A stretch of DNA of 64,000 bases, from NCBI GenBank assembly GCA_022564295.1, contig JADFLR010000010.1, positions 79,464 to 143,463 of the forward strand, in the 5' to 3' direction. This document shows positions 17,624 through 26,670 of this stretch, in pieces. A model generated the notes under the pieces. It had not been told where the DNA came from. It saw nothing but the letters and a program-made list of their open reading frames with translations, and did not search any database. This DNA comes from Bacteroidota bacterium. Lineage in GTDB: Bacteria > Bacteroidota > Ignavibacteria > Ignavibacteriales > Ignavibacteriaceae. The position numbers were made by a program, and so were the translations under genes. Position 1 is the first letter of the stretch, and each line of letters begins with the position of its first letter.

Positions 17624-19408
17624 TTATCGTAGGAGGATCATTTTTTTAGTTTCTACAAAACTTCCTGCTTTTAACTGGTAGAAATATATGCCACTAGTGA
17701 GGGTTTGATGAATCAAACCCATACTATTAAACTCAACCTCATAACTCCCTGCAAGTTTGTGTTCGTTAACAAGTGTTGCAATTTCATTTCCCAAAACATC
17801 GTAAACCTTTAAAGTCACAAATTGCCTCTTACTTACTGCATACTGAATAGTTGTGCTTGGATTAAACGGGTTTGGGTAGTTTTGTTCTAAAGAAAATTCT
17901 GTTGGCAGACCAACTTCCAATTCAACAATATCAGAGTATTCAAATGTGCCGTCATAATCAATTTGTTTTAATCTGTATTGATATTTTCCTGAAGAAACAG
18001 ATTCATCAATAAAAGAATAGTTTTGTTGTTCTGTAGTTGTACCGTGTCCGAAAACAAAACCAATTTTAACCCATCTTTTTGGTCCCCCTCCTGGGAGGGG
18101 ATTTAGTGGTGGGTTGAGTTTTTGAATCTCAAACCCTGAATTATTCAATTCAGTTGCAGTACTCCAGTTTAGATGAACATCGGTTCCAATTAAGGAAGCA
18201 GCGAATGATATTAACTCTACAGGTATTGGTGGGGTAGTAACTGTAGCTTCATTGCTATATCTCCACCATTCGAACATTGGTATCTCAAAAATGCCAATTT
18301 TATAGGTATAAATGGTTTCATCATTTACTGTACCATCATCATAAATACTTGTATTAATATCTACTTCTGCAATATTAAAGTACATATACTGGCTATATTC
18401 ATTCCCGAATTTTCTTTTAATCCTATGCCCAGTGGCCACACCACCACCTGGAGACCAGTTCAATTCAACCCATACAGAATCAGTTGTGAGATCGGAATAG
18501 CCAATTGCTATTAAATTTGATGCGGGTGGCGGAGGGGAAAGAATATCAGAACCTATTACGTAAAAATTATCTATAGCCCACCACGATTCAGAACTACTTT
18601 GCACTGTTCTCAATCTAAACAAAAGAGGAAAAGGATTATCCCGATATATTTCTGTAATATCTACAATGACTTGATTTTTACGGTTGCTAACCCCCTCTCT
18701 TTGCCAGATTATGATCCAACTTAAACCGTTATCATAGCTCATCTCAACAAGTGCAATATCAGAGGAATCGGTTGTGTACCAATCATTATCCCAATGCACA
18801 GATACTTCTGAGGAGTAATCTAAATCTATTGGATTTATTAAAGTAGCCGTTGATGATATTGTGTTACCTGACCCACAAGAGGAACCATCTGCTGAAAATA
18901 TAAACCCATCAGCGGTGACAGGCAAATCATAATTCGAGTCATCTATATGTATTGTATCCCAAATACAGTCGCCACCTTCGTTAGATATATTCCAGTTACT
19001 TGTTCCAGTATGAAAGCTATCTATAAATGAATATGGTTCATCCGGATGAAATAAATGCCACGTCGTAAAAAGCCAAACATCACCTTCGGTCACACCTGAT
19101 GAGTCCATTGTATTCACTTTCCAGAAATAAGTTTTTTTATATTTCAATGGTGAAGGAATCTGAATTGATGTAATAGCAGAACCAGAGTATATATGCGTTA
19201 AATAATCAGGATGAATTCCAATCCAGACGTCATTTGAATTAGTACCCGGTGGATTATTCCAGGCAACTTCTTGTATATGCATAGAAATTTGAACTGAACT
19301 ATCCGGTGGATTTGGATTGGAAGTTTTACCAGGTCCTTGCGCAAACATTGAATAACTAATAATCAGAGCTAAAAAGAAACTCGGTAAAATATATTTTAGA
19401 GTTTCCAT
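17624..19408 (-). CDS. Secreted T9SS-targeted multi-domain protein of unknown function
   Basis: Exported protein of 594 residues. The signal peptide (about 1-23) is followed by a fibronectin-like segment (KKTYFWKVNTMDSSG), a jelly-roll or MAM-like domain (about 130-290, with SSESWWAIDNFYVIG typical of discoidin/MAM-like folds), a fibronectin type III-like segment (about 300-395) and a strand-rich part reading PVELISFAASLIGTDVHLNW, a well-known linker before sorting domains. The final about 90 residues are the T9SS type A domain. A short proline-rich insert, NPPLNPLPGGGPKRW, sits near 435-450; this matches low-complexity inserts often seen in this lineage. Likely an adhesin-like or surface protein; no enzyme motif found. 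Confidence 0.82.
   Translation of the reverse strand: METLKYILPSFFLALIISYSMFAQGPGKTSNPNPPDSSVQISMHIQEVAWNNPPGTNSNDVWIGIHPDYLTHIYSGSAITSIQIPSPLKYKKTYFWKVNTMDSSGVTEGDVWLFTTWHLFHPDEPYSFIDSFHTGTSNWNISNEGGDCIWDTIHIDDSNYDLPVTADGFIFSADGSSCGSGNTISSTATLINPIDLDYSSEVSVHWDNDWYTTDSSDIALVEMSYDNGLSWIIIWQREGVSNRKNQVIVDITEIYRDNPFPLLFRLRTVQSSSESWWAIDNFYVIGSDILSPPPPASNLIAIGYSDLTTDSVWVELNWSPGGGVATGHRIKRKFGNEYSQYMYFNIAEVDINTSIYDDGTVNDETIYTYKIGIFEIPMFEWWRYSNEATVTTPPIPVELISFAASLIGTDVHLNWSTATELNNSGFEIQKLNPPLNPLPGGGPKRWVKIGFVFGHGTTTEQQNYSFIDESVSSGKYQYRLKQIDYDGTFEYSDIVELEVGLPTEFSLEQNYPNPFNPSTTIQYAVSKRQFVTLKVYDVLGNEIATLVNEHKLAGSYEVEFNSMGLIHQTLTSGIYFYQLKAGSFVETKKMILLR
17775..17898 (-). repeat. Copy 2 of a 124-bp near-identical repeat within T9SS sorting domains
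   Basis: Direct repeat partner of 16544-16667, in the sorting-domain coding part of the neighbouring gene; 122 of 124 bases agree by my reading. Confidence 0.85.
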
Positions 19409-19555
19409 ATTTTCTTTCCTTCTAACTAAAAACTCGAATTTAAAAGAAAGAATATTTTACTCCAATGTCAAGCAGGATAATACAAAATCATCAATTTTTC
19501 TTTCCATAATTCTTTAAGTAAATTTGAATTAAATTCTAGGAAATCATAGTTCAAA

Positions 19556-20329
19556 ATGAAAACAAAATTAGAAATAGCAAAAAACTGGCTGCCGCGCTAC
19601 ACCGGAACTCAGATAGATGAGTTTGGTGATTACATGCTTCTTACAAATTTTCACAGTTATGTAAATGATTTCAGTAAAAAGTTTAACTGCGAAATAAAGG
19701 GTGCAGGACACCCAATGCAAACATCAACAAATGCGGATGGATTATCAATTATAAATTTTGGTATCGGTTCGGCAAATGCCGCAACAATTATGGATCTTCT
19801 TGCAGCGCGGAGCCCTAAAGGTGTACTCTTCCTCGGTAAATGCGGTGGCTTAAAACGTTCTGCAGAAATCGGGCATTTTATTCTTCCCACAGCGGCAATA
19901 CGCGGTGAAGGTACAAGCAACGATTATAAACCACCGGAGGTTCCTGCTTTACCATCTTTTAAACTGCATAAATTTGTTTCCGATAAAATTGCTGACAGAA
20001 ATCTTGAATACAGAACGGGTGTGGTTTACACAACAAACAGGAGAGTTTGGGAATGGGATGAAAAATTTAAAGCGTATTTAAAGACACTCTCAACCATTGC
20101 AATCGATATGGAAACGGCAACGCTTTTTATTGTTGGTTTGGTGAACGAGATACCGCGAGGTGCTTTGTTAATGGTTTCGGATACACCGATGATTCCCGAA
20201 GGTGTTAAAACGGAAGAATCGGATAGAGTTGTAACGGAAAAGTATGCACGGCTTCATTTGGCTATTGGAATTGAAGCAATGACAGAGATAGGGGAAAAAG
20301 GAGAACCTATTAAGCATTTTACGTATTGA
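19556..20329 (+). CDS. amn: AMP nucleosidase (short form)
   Basis: Cytoplasmic enzyme of 257 residues hydrolysing AMP to adenine and ribose 5-phosphate. It belongs to the nucleoside phosphorylase/hydrolase fold. Seen: FGIGSANAATIMDLLAA, FLGKCGGLKRSAEIGHF (phosphate/ribose loop) and AIDMETATLF, where the Met-Glu recognises ribose. The length of about 258 and the opening KLEIAKNWLPRYTGTQIDEF match the Bacteroidota-type AMP nucleosidase, which lacks the extra N-terminal domain of the E. coli enzyme. It lies alone, divergent from the T9SS gene upstream. Confidence 0.9.
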   Translation: MKTKLEIAKNWLPRYTGTQIDEFGDYMLLTNFHSYVNDFSKKFNCEIKGAGHPMQTSTNADGLSIINFGIGSANAATIMDLLAARSPKGVLFLGKCGGLKRSAEIGHFILPTAAIRGEGTSNDYKPPEVPALPSFKLHKFVSDKIADRNLEYRTGVVYTTNRRVWEWDEKFKAYLKTLSTIAIDMETATLFIVGLVNEIPRGALLMVSDTPMIPEGVKTEESDRVVTEKYARLHLAIGIEAMTEIGEKGEPIKHFTY

Positions 20330-20405
20330 ATTTTTTTAAGTCATTTCGATGAGTCTCTGTTTGATAGTGCAGCGAAGAGAAATCCCCACTAATTTATCTT
20401 TTAAG

Positions 20406-20486
20406 ATTATTCATCCTACCGAAATTGTATTACATAAACGTTTTGGATTTGAAGAGATAATTGAAGAAAGGATGAATTTTTATTAA
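20406..20486 (+). pseudogene. Possible remnant of an acetyltransferase C-terminus
   Basis: A 26-codon reading (IIHPTEIVLHKRFGFEEIIEERMNFY then stop, shown here only as a short tail) resembles the end of GNAT proteins, where N..A..LYe.FGF follows the acetyl-CoA site. No start or upstream part is present. It may be chance. Confidence 0.22.
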
Positions 20487-20498
20487 TGAGTTAATTAA

Positions 20499-21218
20499 TT
20501 AGACATCCCACTTATAATGTACTTTAAAAAATCTTTCTATCAACCAGCAGCAGGTAAGCCATATTATAGCTAAAGACCATCCTGCTAAAACTTCTGTTAA
20601 ATTATGTTGAGCACCTAAAATTCTGCTTATTCCAATTAGAAAAATAATAATGGAAGTAAAAACAAAAGTATAAACTCTAACCTCACTTCTTCTTTGCTTT
20701 CGTGTGAGGAAAACAGCAATCGTTAAATAAAATAACGTTGACATAAATGCGTGTCCGCTTGGATATGTTGCTACACTGCTTACTAATAAATCTATTGGTT
20801 CGTAAAGAACATCTTTTGCAAAAAACATTTTTATGACCAATAATAAAAAGGAACCGCCGATAATCACTGTCGAAAACTTCCACAATAATTTATATTCTTT
20901 ACGGATTGTGTAATAAACTACTGTAAAAGTAGTAGCTATAAAAAGAAGTACCTTGCCGCCCAATGCAGCTAAATCTTTTAATGTATGAACAAATAATGAT
21001 GAACCGTAAGTCTTGCTCCACTTATTTGTGTAGCCAAGATTGTCTAATAAGAAATAATCAATCCATTCGGAAACACCGTTTGTTACTCCAATCAAAGTAA
21101 GTAAAAAAACAACGCTTGCTGTTGAAAGCAGATAGTAAGCTAATTTTAGTTTTCGTCTGTCCTTCTCGTAAGAATAAACCATTCCGTGGTATTGACTTTG
21201 AGGTTCAGAATTGTGCAT
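20499..21218 (-). CDS. PAP2-family membrane phosphatase
   Basis: Membrane protein of 239 residues with about six helices. Motif 2 (YPSGHAFMSTLFYLT) and motif 3 (SRILGAQHNLTEVLAGW) of the type 2 phosphatidic acid phosphatase family are clear, with the catalytic histidines in PSGH and AQHNLTEV. Motif 1, normally KxxxxxxRP, is not intact: the expected place reads IKMFFAKDVLYEP. The family hydrolyses lipid phosphates such as undecaprenyl pyrophosphate, phosphatidic acid or PGP; the altered motif 1 makes activity and substrate uncertain. The gene is separate from its neighbours. Confidence 0.82.
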   Translation of the reverse strand: MHNSEPQSQYHGMVYSYEKDRRKLKLAYYLLSTASVVFLLTLIGVTNGVSEWIDYFLLDNLGYTNKWSKTYGSSLFVHTLKDLAALGGKVLLFIATTFTVVYYTIRKEYKLLWKFSTVIIGGSFLLLVIKMFFAKDVLYEPIDLLVSSVATYPSGHAFMSTLFYLTIAVFLTRKQRRSEVRVYTFVFTSIIIFLIGISRILGAQHNLTEVLAGWSLAIIWLTCCWLIERFFKVHYKWDV

Positions 21219-21327
21219 AGAAATAATTAAATAAATATTTAACTGGTAGTAACTTTAATTTGATGATAAAGATAAGAAAAAATAAGGAAAGAGAATTATT
21301 TTACTTACTAAGAGAATACTTAGGCAT

Positions 21328-21357
21328 AAAAAAAGCGCCCTAGTGTTTAAGGGCGCT
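21328..21357 (-). terminator. Rho-independent terminator of the acidic secreted protein gene
   Basis: Arms AGCGCCC (21334-21340) and GGGCGCT (21351-21357) form a GC-rich stem with a 10-base loop. On the minus strand the stem is followed by seven T. It lies 20 bases past the stop of the gene at 21377-21994. Confidence 0.85.
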
Positions 21358-21376
21358 ATCTTCTTGGAGGTGCACA

Positions 21377-21994
21377 CTATTTATCGTTTTTATCTTTAAT
21401 CACTTTTTTTTCGATGATTATTTTTTTCATCTTTTTATGATTGCCGTCTTCATCAATTTCGAATAGTATTTCGTGTCCGTGTTCCGATTTCATATTATCA
21501 AGATATTCTTCAGCTTCTTCTCCCTCAAAGATTTCTGTTTTTTCCTCTCCGTTCTCTTTAGTGGTTACGGTTACCTTCTTATTGCCGTCTTCGATTTTTA
21601 TAATTATTTCTTTATCCAAATTATGCAGGAATTTATCATCACTAAACCAAATGGCATGGTCACCTATATGTGACTTAAATTCGAAAACTTCCCCAAAGTC
21701 GCCATCACATTTAATAATTATATTCTTTGTCCCTTCTCTTCCTTCTTCATCTATTTTGATTACAAAAGTATCTATTCTTTTTCTATTGAAATGCATTTTT
21801 TCAAACAGCTTTTCTGCTTCTTCTCCTTCAAATGTAAATTCCTCTCCACCCGCGCTGATGGTTATCTTGTCGATATGACCTTCTATCTCGCTTAATTTAT
21901 CTTTAAGATTTTCCTGGGCAAAACCAGGTGAGCTTAGCATAAAAATAATTATTGCCGGGAGAATGATCTTTACGGAAGTTTTTAATTCAAACAT
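21377..21994 (-). CDS. Acidic secreted protein with internal duplication, divergent from a two-component system
   Basis: Exported protein of 205 residues, very rich in Glu, Asp, Lys and Ile. A signal peptide (about 1-26, ending PGFAQ) precedes two similar units: GGEEFTFEGEEAEKLFEKM (about 50-68) and EEKTEIFEGEEAEEYLDNM (about 150-168), each followed by a stretch like IKIDEEG or FEIDEDG. No known domain is recognised. Its promoter region (213 bp) is shared with the divergent histidine kinase gene at 22208, which makes it a plausible target or envelope-stress partner of that system. It ends in a strong terminator. The function is unknown. Confidence 0.72.
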   Translation of the reverse strand: MFELKTSVKIILPAIIIFMLSSPGFAQENLKDKLSEIEGHIDKITISAGGEEFTFEGEEAEKLFEKMHFNRKRIDTFVIKIDEEGREGTKNIIIKCDGDFGEVFEFKSHIGDHAIWFSDDKFLHNLDKEIIIKIEDGNKKVTVTTKENGEEKTEIFEGEEAEEYLDNMKSEHGHEILFEIDEDGNHKKMKKIIIEKKVIKDKNDK

Positions 21995-22207
21995 TTAATA
22001 CTCCTTTAATTTTGTTTATTATTATATATCTAATTTAGTATTATGACGATTAAGAATGTGTTAAAATGCTGTTAATTAATGTTAAAAAATGTTAAAATAG
22101 AAGTAAAGTTACTTTATATACCTTATTTTTAATGTTATGAAATGAGTCCTGCTTGAAGGGGACGAGTTTTCCAATATATAGGGATAAAAATAAAAAATTA
22201 TAAACAG

Positions 22208-23779
22208 ATGAAAGAGAAAAACTTAAAAATAATTATTGGGTTGATGAGTGTTGCTCTGCTTGGTTTAATAGCAGTACAGATCTATTGGATAAAGAATGCA
22301 ATTGAACTTGAGGAGAAACTGTTCGATTACAATGTTAATGATGCAATGCACTCCGTTGTAAAAAAAATCAGCCGGCATGAATCAGCAGCTTATGTTATAA
22401 ATAAGCTGATTAAACCGGACGCAGATGATGTATTTGTTATTAAGAGTGATTTATTGAATAATGAAGACTTTGTTCTTAGGAAAAAAAGAATGTGGGTTAG
22501 CAGCTATAATTATGATGTTTGTGATTCTGATATTGTAATTAGATTGGAAGCACGTAAAAATGTTGACAGTTCAAAAGTTATAGTTGAGATCAATACAATC
22601 AAAGAGGGACATAAAATTGGCATAACGCAAAAAAGAATAATATCATCTGTACAAATTGATTCCATTAAAGTATATAAAGAAAAATTTGTAAGCGAAGTTG
22701 TGGAAGAATTAATACTTATTGGTGAAACACAAAATGTTGAAGAGAGAATAAACGAAAGAGAACTGAATAATTATATTAAGATTAATCTAATTAATAATGG
22801 AATCTCTGCTGATTTTATATTTGGAGTTAAATCTGAAAGAAGAGACACTATACTATTTTTGAAAAATGCTGATCAAATTAGTGAATTAAAAGAATCATTG
22901 TACAGAGCGCAGCTTTTTCCCGAAGAACTATTTAGACCTGCCAACTATTTGGTACTCTCGTTCCCGAACAGGACAGGATACCTGCTTCGTTCAATTTCCA
23001 CTGTGTTGCTGATTTCTGCATTATTCATCTTTTCAATCATTTTTCTTTATTATAAAACTGTTCAAATCCTCATCAGGCAAAAGAAAGTAGCTGAAATTAA
23101 AAATGATCTTATTAATAATATCACTCACGAATTTAAAACTCCGATCGCTACAATTACACTTGCCGCTGAAGCACTGAAGGAACCTGAATTAAATAAAGAT
23201 AGAGTTGCGATAGAAAAATACTCAACTATGATTGGAGAGGAGAGCAATCGGTTGAAGCATATGGTTGATTCTCTGCTTAATACTGCTTTAATCGAAAATG
23301 GAGAGTATAGCCTGGAAAAAAGTGAAATAGATATTCACTTTCTTATTGAAAATATAGTTAACAGGAATAATCTCAGATTGGAAACAGCTAACGGTGAAAT
23401 TGTATTAGAACTACTTGCTGATGATCATCAAGTATTTGCTGATCAACATCACATCACTAACATATTAAATAACATTGTTGATAATGCTATAAAATATTCT
23501 CGATTTAAACCACTAATAAAAATTAGTTCCGTTAACAAGGGTGACGGTATATCAATTTCAATATCCGATAATGGAATTGGAATAGATAAACATCAGCAGA
23601 AAAAAATATTCGACACATTTTACCGCGTGCCCACAGGAAATATTCAGGATGTAAGAGGTTACGGAATTGGATTAAGTTATGTGAAAAAACTGGTTGAAGC
23701 ACATGGTGGAATAATCACAGTTGAAAGTAAACTTAATAAGGGAACAACATTCAATTTGTTTTTACCACATGGCAGATAA
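22208..23779 (+). CDS. Membrane sensor histidine kinase
   Basis: Sensor kinase of 523 residues. Helix 1 (about 10-28) and helix 2 (about 258-283) bracket a 230-residue periplasmic sensor region of no known family. The HisKA domain has the phospho-acceptor in NNITHEFKTPIATITLAAEA, and the HATPase domain shows NNIVDNAIKYS (N box), SDNGIGIDKHQQKKIF (G1) and GYGIGLSYVKKL (G2). The C-terminus is of the class common in Bacteroidota. It overlaps the response regulator gene by 11 bases, so the two are translated together. The periplasmic signal is unknown. Confidence 0.92.
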   Translation: MKEKNLKIIIGLMSVALLGLIAVQIYWIKNAIELEEKLFDYNVNDAMHSVVKKISRHESAAYVINKLIKPDADDVFVIKSDLLNNEDFVLRKKRMWVSSYNYDVCDSDIVIRLEARKNVDSSKVIVEINTIKEGHKIGITQKRIISSVQIDSIKVYKEKFVSEVVEELILIGETQNVEERINERELNNYIKINLINNGISADFIFGVKSERRDTILFLKNADQISELKESLYRAQLFPEELFRPANYLVLSFPNRTGYLLRSISTVLLISALFIFSIIFLYYKTVQILIRQKKVAEIKNDLINNITHEFKTPIATITLAAEALKEPELNKDRVAIEKYSTMIGEESNRLKHMVDSLLNTALIENGEYSLEKSEIDIHFLIENIVNRNNLRLETANGEIVLELLADDHQVFADQHHITNILNNIVDNAIKYSRFKPLIKISSVNKGDGISISISDNGIGIDKHQQKKIFDTFYRVPTGNIQDVRGYGIGLSYVKKLVEAHGGIITVESKLNKGTTFNLFLPHGR

Positions 23780-24467
23780 TAAAAAGAAAATATTATTGGT
23801 TGAGGACGATATTAATCTTGGAACAATTTTAAAAGATTTTCTTATAATTAAAAACTATGATGTAGATCATGTTCTCGACGGTGTTGAAGGTTTGAATGCA
23901 TATTATAACGGTTCGTATGATCTACTAATTTTAGATATTATGATGCCGAAGAAAGATGGATTTACACTTGCAACGGAAGTAAGAAAGTTAGATAAGAAAA
24001 CGCCTATTATTTTTCTTACGGCTAAATCATTGGTGGATGACAGAATAAAAGGGTTAAAACTTGGAGGCGATGATTATTTAACTAAGCCATTTAGCAGCGA
24101 AGAATTATTTCTTAGAATTGAAAATATTTTTAAGCGAGTCTTTTTATCCACGCATAAGAAAACAATAGTCGATCCCTTACCAATCGGAAAATACATATTT
24201 GATTATTCCAGAAGAACTCTACAAATAAACAGCAATGTGCGAAAACTCACCTCGAAAGAATCTGAACTATTACTAATGCTTGCAATTAGTAAGAATGATG
24301 TGGTTGATAGATCTGTTGCACTTGAGGAAATATGGCGCGACAACACTTATTTTACCTCCAGGAGCATGGATGTTTACATTACCAAACTGAGATCGTATCT
24401 AAAGGAAGATCCCACTGTGGAGATAGTGAATATACATGGAACGGGTTTCAAACTGCTGGGTCAGTAA
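23769..24467 (+). CDS. OmpR/PhoB-family response regulator
   Basis: DNA-binding regulator of 232 residues paired with the kinase just upstream. The receiver (about 5-118) shows the acidic pocket LLVEDD, phospho-acceptor in LLILDIMMPKKDGF, the T of FLTAKS and the K of LTKPFS. The winged-helix domain (about 135-230) reads LTSKESELLLML through SRSMDVYITKLRSYL to IVNIHGTGFKLL. I start at ATG 23769 (MADNKKKILLVEDD), since receivers begin right there; an earlier ATG would add 16 residues overlapping the kinase end. Likely targets include the divergent acidic secreted protein and possibly the thioredoxin-like lipoprotein downstream. Confidence 0.92.
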   Translation: MADNKKKILLVEDDINLGTILKDFLIIKNYDVDHVLDGVEGLNAYYNGSYDLLILDIMMPKKDGFTLATEVRKLDKKTPIIFLTAKSLVDDRIKGLKLGGDDYLTKPFSSEELFLRIENIFKRVFLSTHKKTIVDPLPIGKYIFDYSRRTLQINSNVRKLTSKESELLLMLAISKNDVVDRSVALEEIWRDNTYFTSRSMDVYITKLRSYLKEDPTVEIVNIHGTGFKLLGQ

Positions 24468-24556
24468 ATAATCCACTCATCATAATTCAACTGATTTTTA
24501 TAAAATCTATCCTTATTTTTATACGCTTTTTAATGAAATTTAAAAAAGGGCATAAA

Positions 24557-26455
24557 ATGAAATTAGTATTTAATTATTCCGTTCTCACAGTATTAGTTAC
24601 TGTATTGTTAATATCTTGCTCAACTGAGGAACATTTTGACGGCAGTTTTTATTACTCACCGGATATAATAAAACCCGGAGAGGATATAACTGTAAAATAC
24701 AATCCTGATAGCAGTAATCTTGAAGGTAAAGATGATATCCGGCTCGTAGCATATCTTTATGGTAATAAACTCAACAATGCTTTAGATATTCCCTTAACTA
24801 AAAATGGAAGTATTTATTCAGGTAATGTAAGAACAGAGGAGAATACACTCGGAGTTTTATTTAAATTTGCATCGGGTGAAGAGATTGATAACAATAACAA
24901 AGAAGGTTATGTAGTTTTTCTTTCAAATGACAAGGGTGATAGAATCGCAGGAAGTCTTGCTGGTTATGGAGAAGCACTCAGTCGTTGGGGTGCTTATTAT
25001 AGTGACCTGGACCTGGATAGGGAAAAAGCTTATAAATTAATTAAAGAAGATTTTGAAAAGAACCCTGAGATAAAAACACGTTTCCTCGATTCATATTTAA
25101 AAGTTGTATCCACAGTTAAACCTGAAAAGAAAGATAAAATAATTAAAAAAGAATTAGAAATACTTGCCGAATCTAATCCATCCAATGAAGAAGATCTTAC
25201 AGTTTTAGCAGATTGGTATGGTCGAATTGGACCGGAAGACGAAGCAGATAAATATAAAAGTATTATTTTAGAAAAATATCCAAATAGTGAATTTGCAGAA
25301 TCTGTTAAAATAAAAGAGTTTAAAAAAGAAGAAGATTTAAATAAGAAAATAAAAATTGCTGCAGAATTTCAAAAGCAATTCTCTAAGAATGAACATTCGG
25401 AGTATTTATACGATCTTATTGCGAATGAATACCGGAATAAAAAAGAATATGAAATGGCGCTTAAATTTTTAGAAGAGAATATTGATAAACCAAGTTCATA
25501 CCGTTTTTATTCAGTTGTTAATAGAATGCTTGACGAAGATGCCGATATGAATCTTGCACTTAAAATTGCTGATTTAGGCGTTGATAGATCACGGGGTGAA
25601 TTGAGTAACCCTTCCTTAGAAAAACCATATTATTTAACAGCAATTGAATGGAAAAAAGAAAGAGAATATTATCTTGGGCTTAACTTATTTGGAAAGGGTA
25701 AAGTACTTAATAGTTTAAATAGAAAAGAGGAAACGCTTAATATTCTGGAAGAAGCAGCAAAGTTAACCAAAGAAGAGGATGAATTAATTAACGAACTATA
25801 CGCCAAAGCGTTGATCGAAAATGGAAAGTATGATTTTGCGATGTCGAAAATTTCGCAGTTTATAAAAACCGGGCATAACACATCTCAGATGAAAACTTAT
25901 CTGAAAGAAGCATATCTGAATGAAAAAGGAACCGAAGATGGATTTGATGCTTATACCTCTCAGTTTGAAGATGCAGCAAAGGAAAAACTGATTGAAAAAC
26001 TAAAAAACGAAATGATACTCGAGCCTGCATCGTCTTTTACTTTGTTTGATATTGATGGTAATAAAGTTTCGTTTGATGATTATAAAGGTAAAATAATTAT
26101 TATAGATTTTTGGGCAACCTGGTGTGGTCCGTGTCTTGCTTCTTTCCCCGGGATGAAAAAAGTTGTTGAAAAATATGAAAATGATAGTTGGGTTAAATTT
26201 TTATTCATCAACACATGGGAACGGGTGGAAGAAAAAACTAAAAATGCTGCGGATTTTATCGCGAAGAATGACTATCCTTTTCACGTTTTAATGGATGAAG
26301 ATAATAAAATCATAGAAAAATATAAAGTGTCGGGAATACCAACTAAGTTTATAATCGATTCTGAAGGGAATATCAGGTTTAAAAGTATTGGCTTTGCAGG
26401 CTCGGATGATAAATTGGTTGAAGAATTATCTACAATGGTAAGTTTAATTAAGTAG
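24557..26455 (+). CDS. TlpA-like thioredoxin-fold lipoprotein with long TPR-like region
   Basis: Lipoprotein of 633 residues. The signal sequence ends in a lipobox (LLISCS), so it is probably anchored to a membrane and faces the periplasm. Residues about 25-150 are a beta-rich N-terminal domain of the kind seen in DUF4369-type thioredoxins; about 150-490 is helical with TPR-like repeats; the C-terminal about 145 residues are a TlpA/ResA thioredoxin domain with the redox pair WCGPC in FWATWCGPCLASFPGMKK, then GIPTKFIIDSEGNI with the cis-proline. The start at 24557 gives the signal peptide directly; an ATG at 24533 is a weaker choice. It lies 89 bp after the response regulator on the same strand. 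Likely function is periplasmic disulfide reduction. Confidence 0.85.
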   Translation: MKLVFNYSVLTVLVTVLLISCSTEEHFDGSFYYSPDIIKPGEDITVKYNPDSSNLEGKDDIRLVAYLYGNKLNNALDIPLTKNGSIYSGNVRTEENTLGVLFKFASGEEIDNNNKEGYVVFLSNDKGDRIAGSLAGYGEALSRWGAYYSDLDLDREKAYKLIKEDFEKNPEIKTRFLDSYLKVVSTVKPEKKDKIIKKELEILAESNPSNEEDLTVLADWYGRIGPEDEADKYKSIILEKYPNSEFAESVKIKEFKKEEDLNKKIKIAAEFQKQFSKNEHSEYLYDLIANEYRNKKEYEMALKFLEENIDKPSSYRFYSVVNRMLDEDADMNLALKIADLGVDRSRGELSNPSLEKPYYLTAIEWKKEREYYLGLNLFGKGKVLNSLNRKEETLNILEEAAKLTKEEDELINELYAKALIENGKYDFAMSKISQFIKTGHNTSQMKTYLKEAYLNEKGTEDGFDAYTSQFEDAAKEKLIEKLKNEMILEPASSFTLFDIDGNKVSFDDYKGKIIIIDFWATWCGPCLASFPGMKKVVEKYENDSWVKFLFINTWERVEEKTKNAADFIAKNDYPFHVLMDEDNKIIEKYKVSGIPTKFIIDSEGNIRFKSIGFAGSDDKLVEELSTMVSLIK

Positions 26456-26670
26456 AAAAATTTATGATGTATTTTACTCCCATTTGTTGAGTCAGTTGCA
26501 CAACCTGAAAATATCACCAGGAAATTGTTTCAGGGGTCTCAAAACTAATTGATTTTAGATGCTGATCCCGATTAGCTATCTGGATATGATGACAAATATT
26601 AATTCTGCAACAAACTCTTGTTTACAAGTATTAGGTGGGTAGAGAATCGTATTATATTTTTAGTATACGC

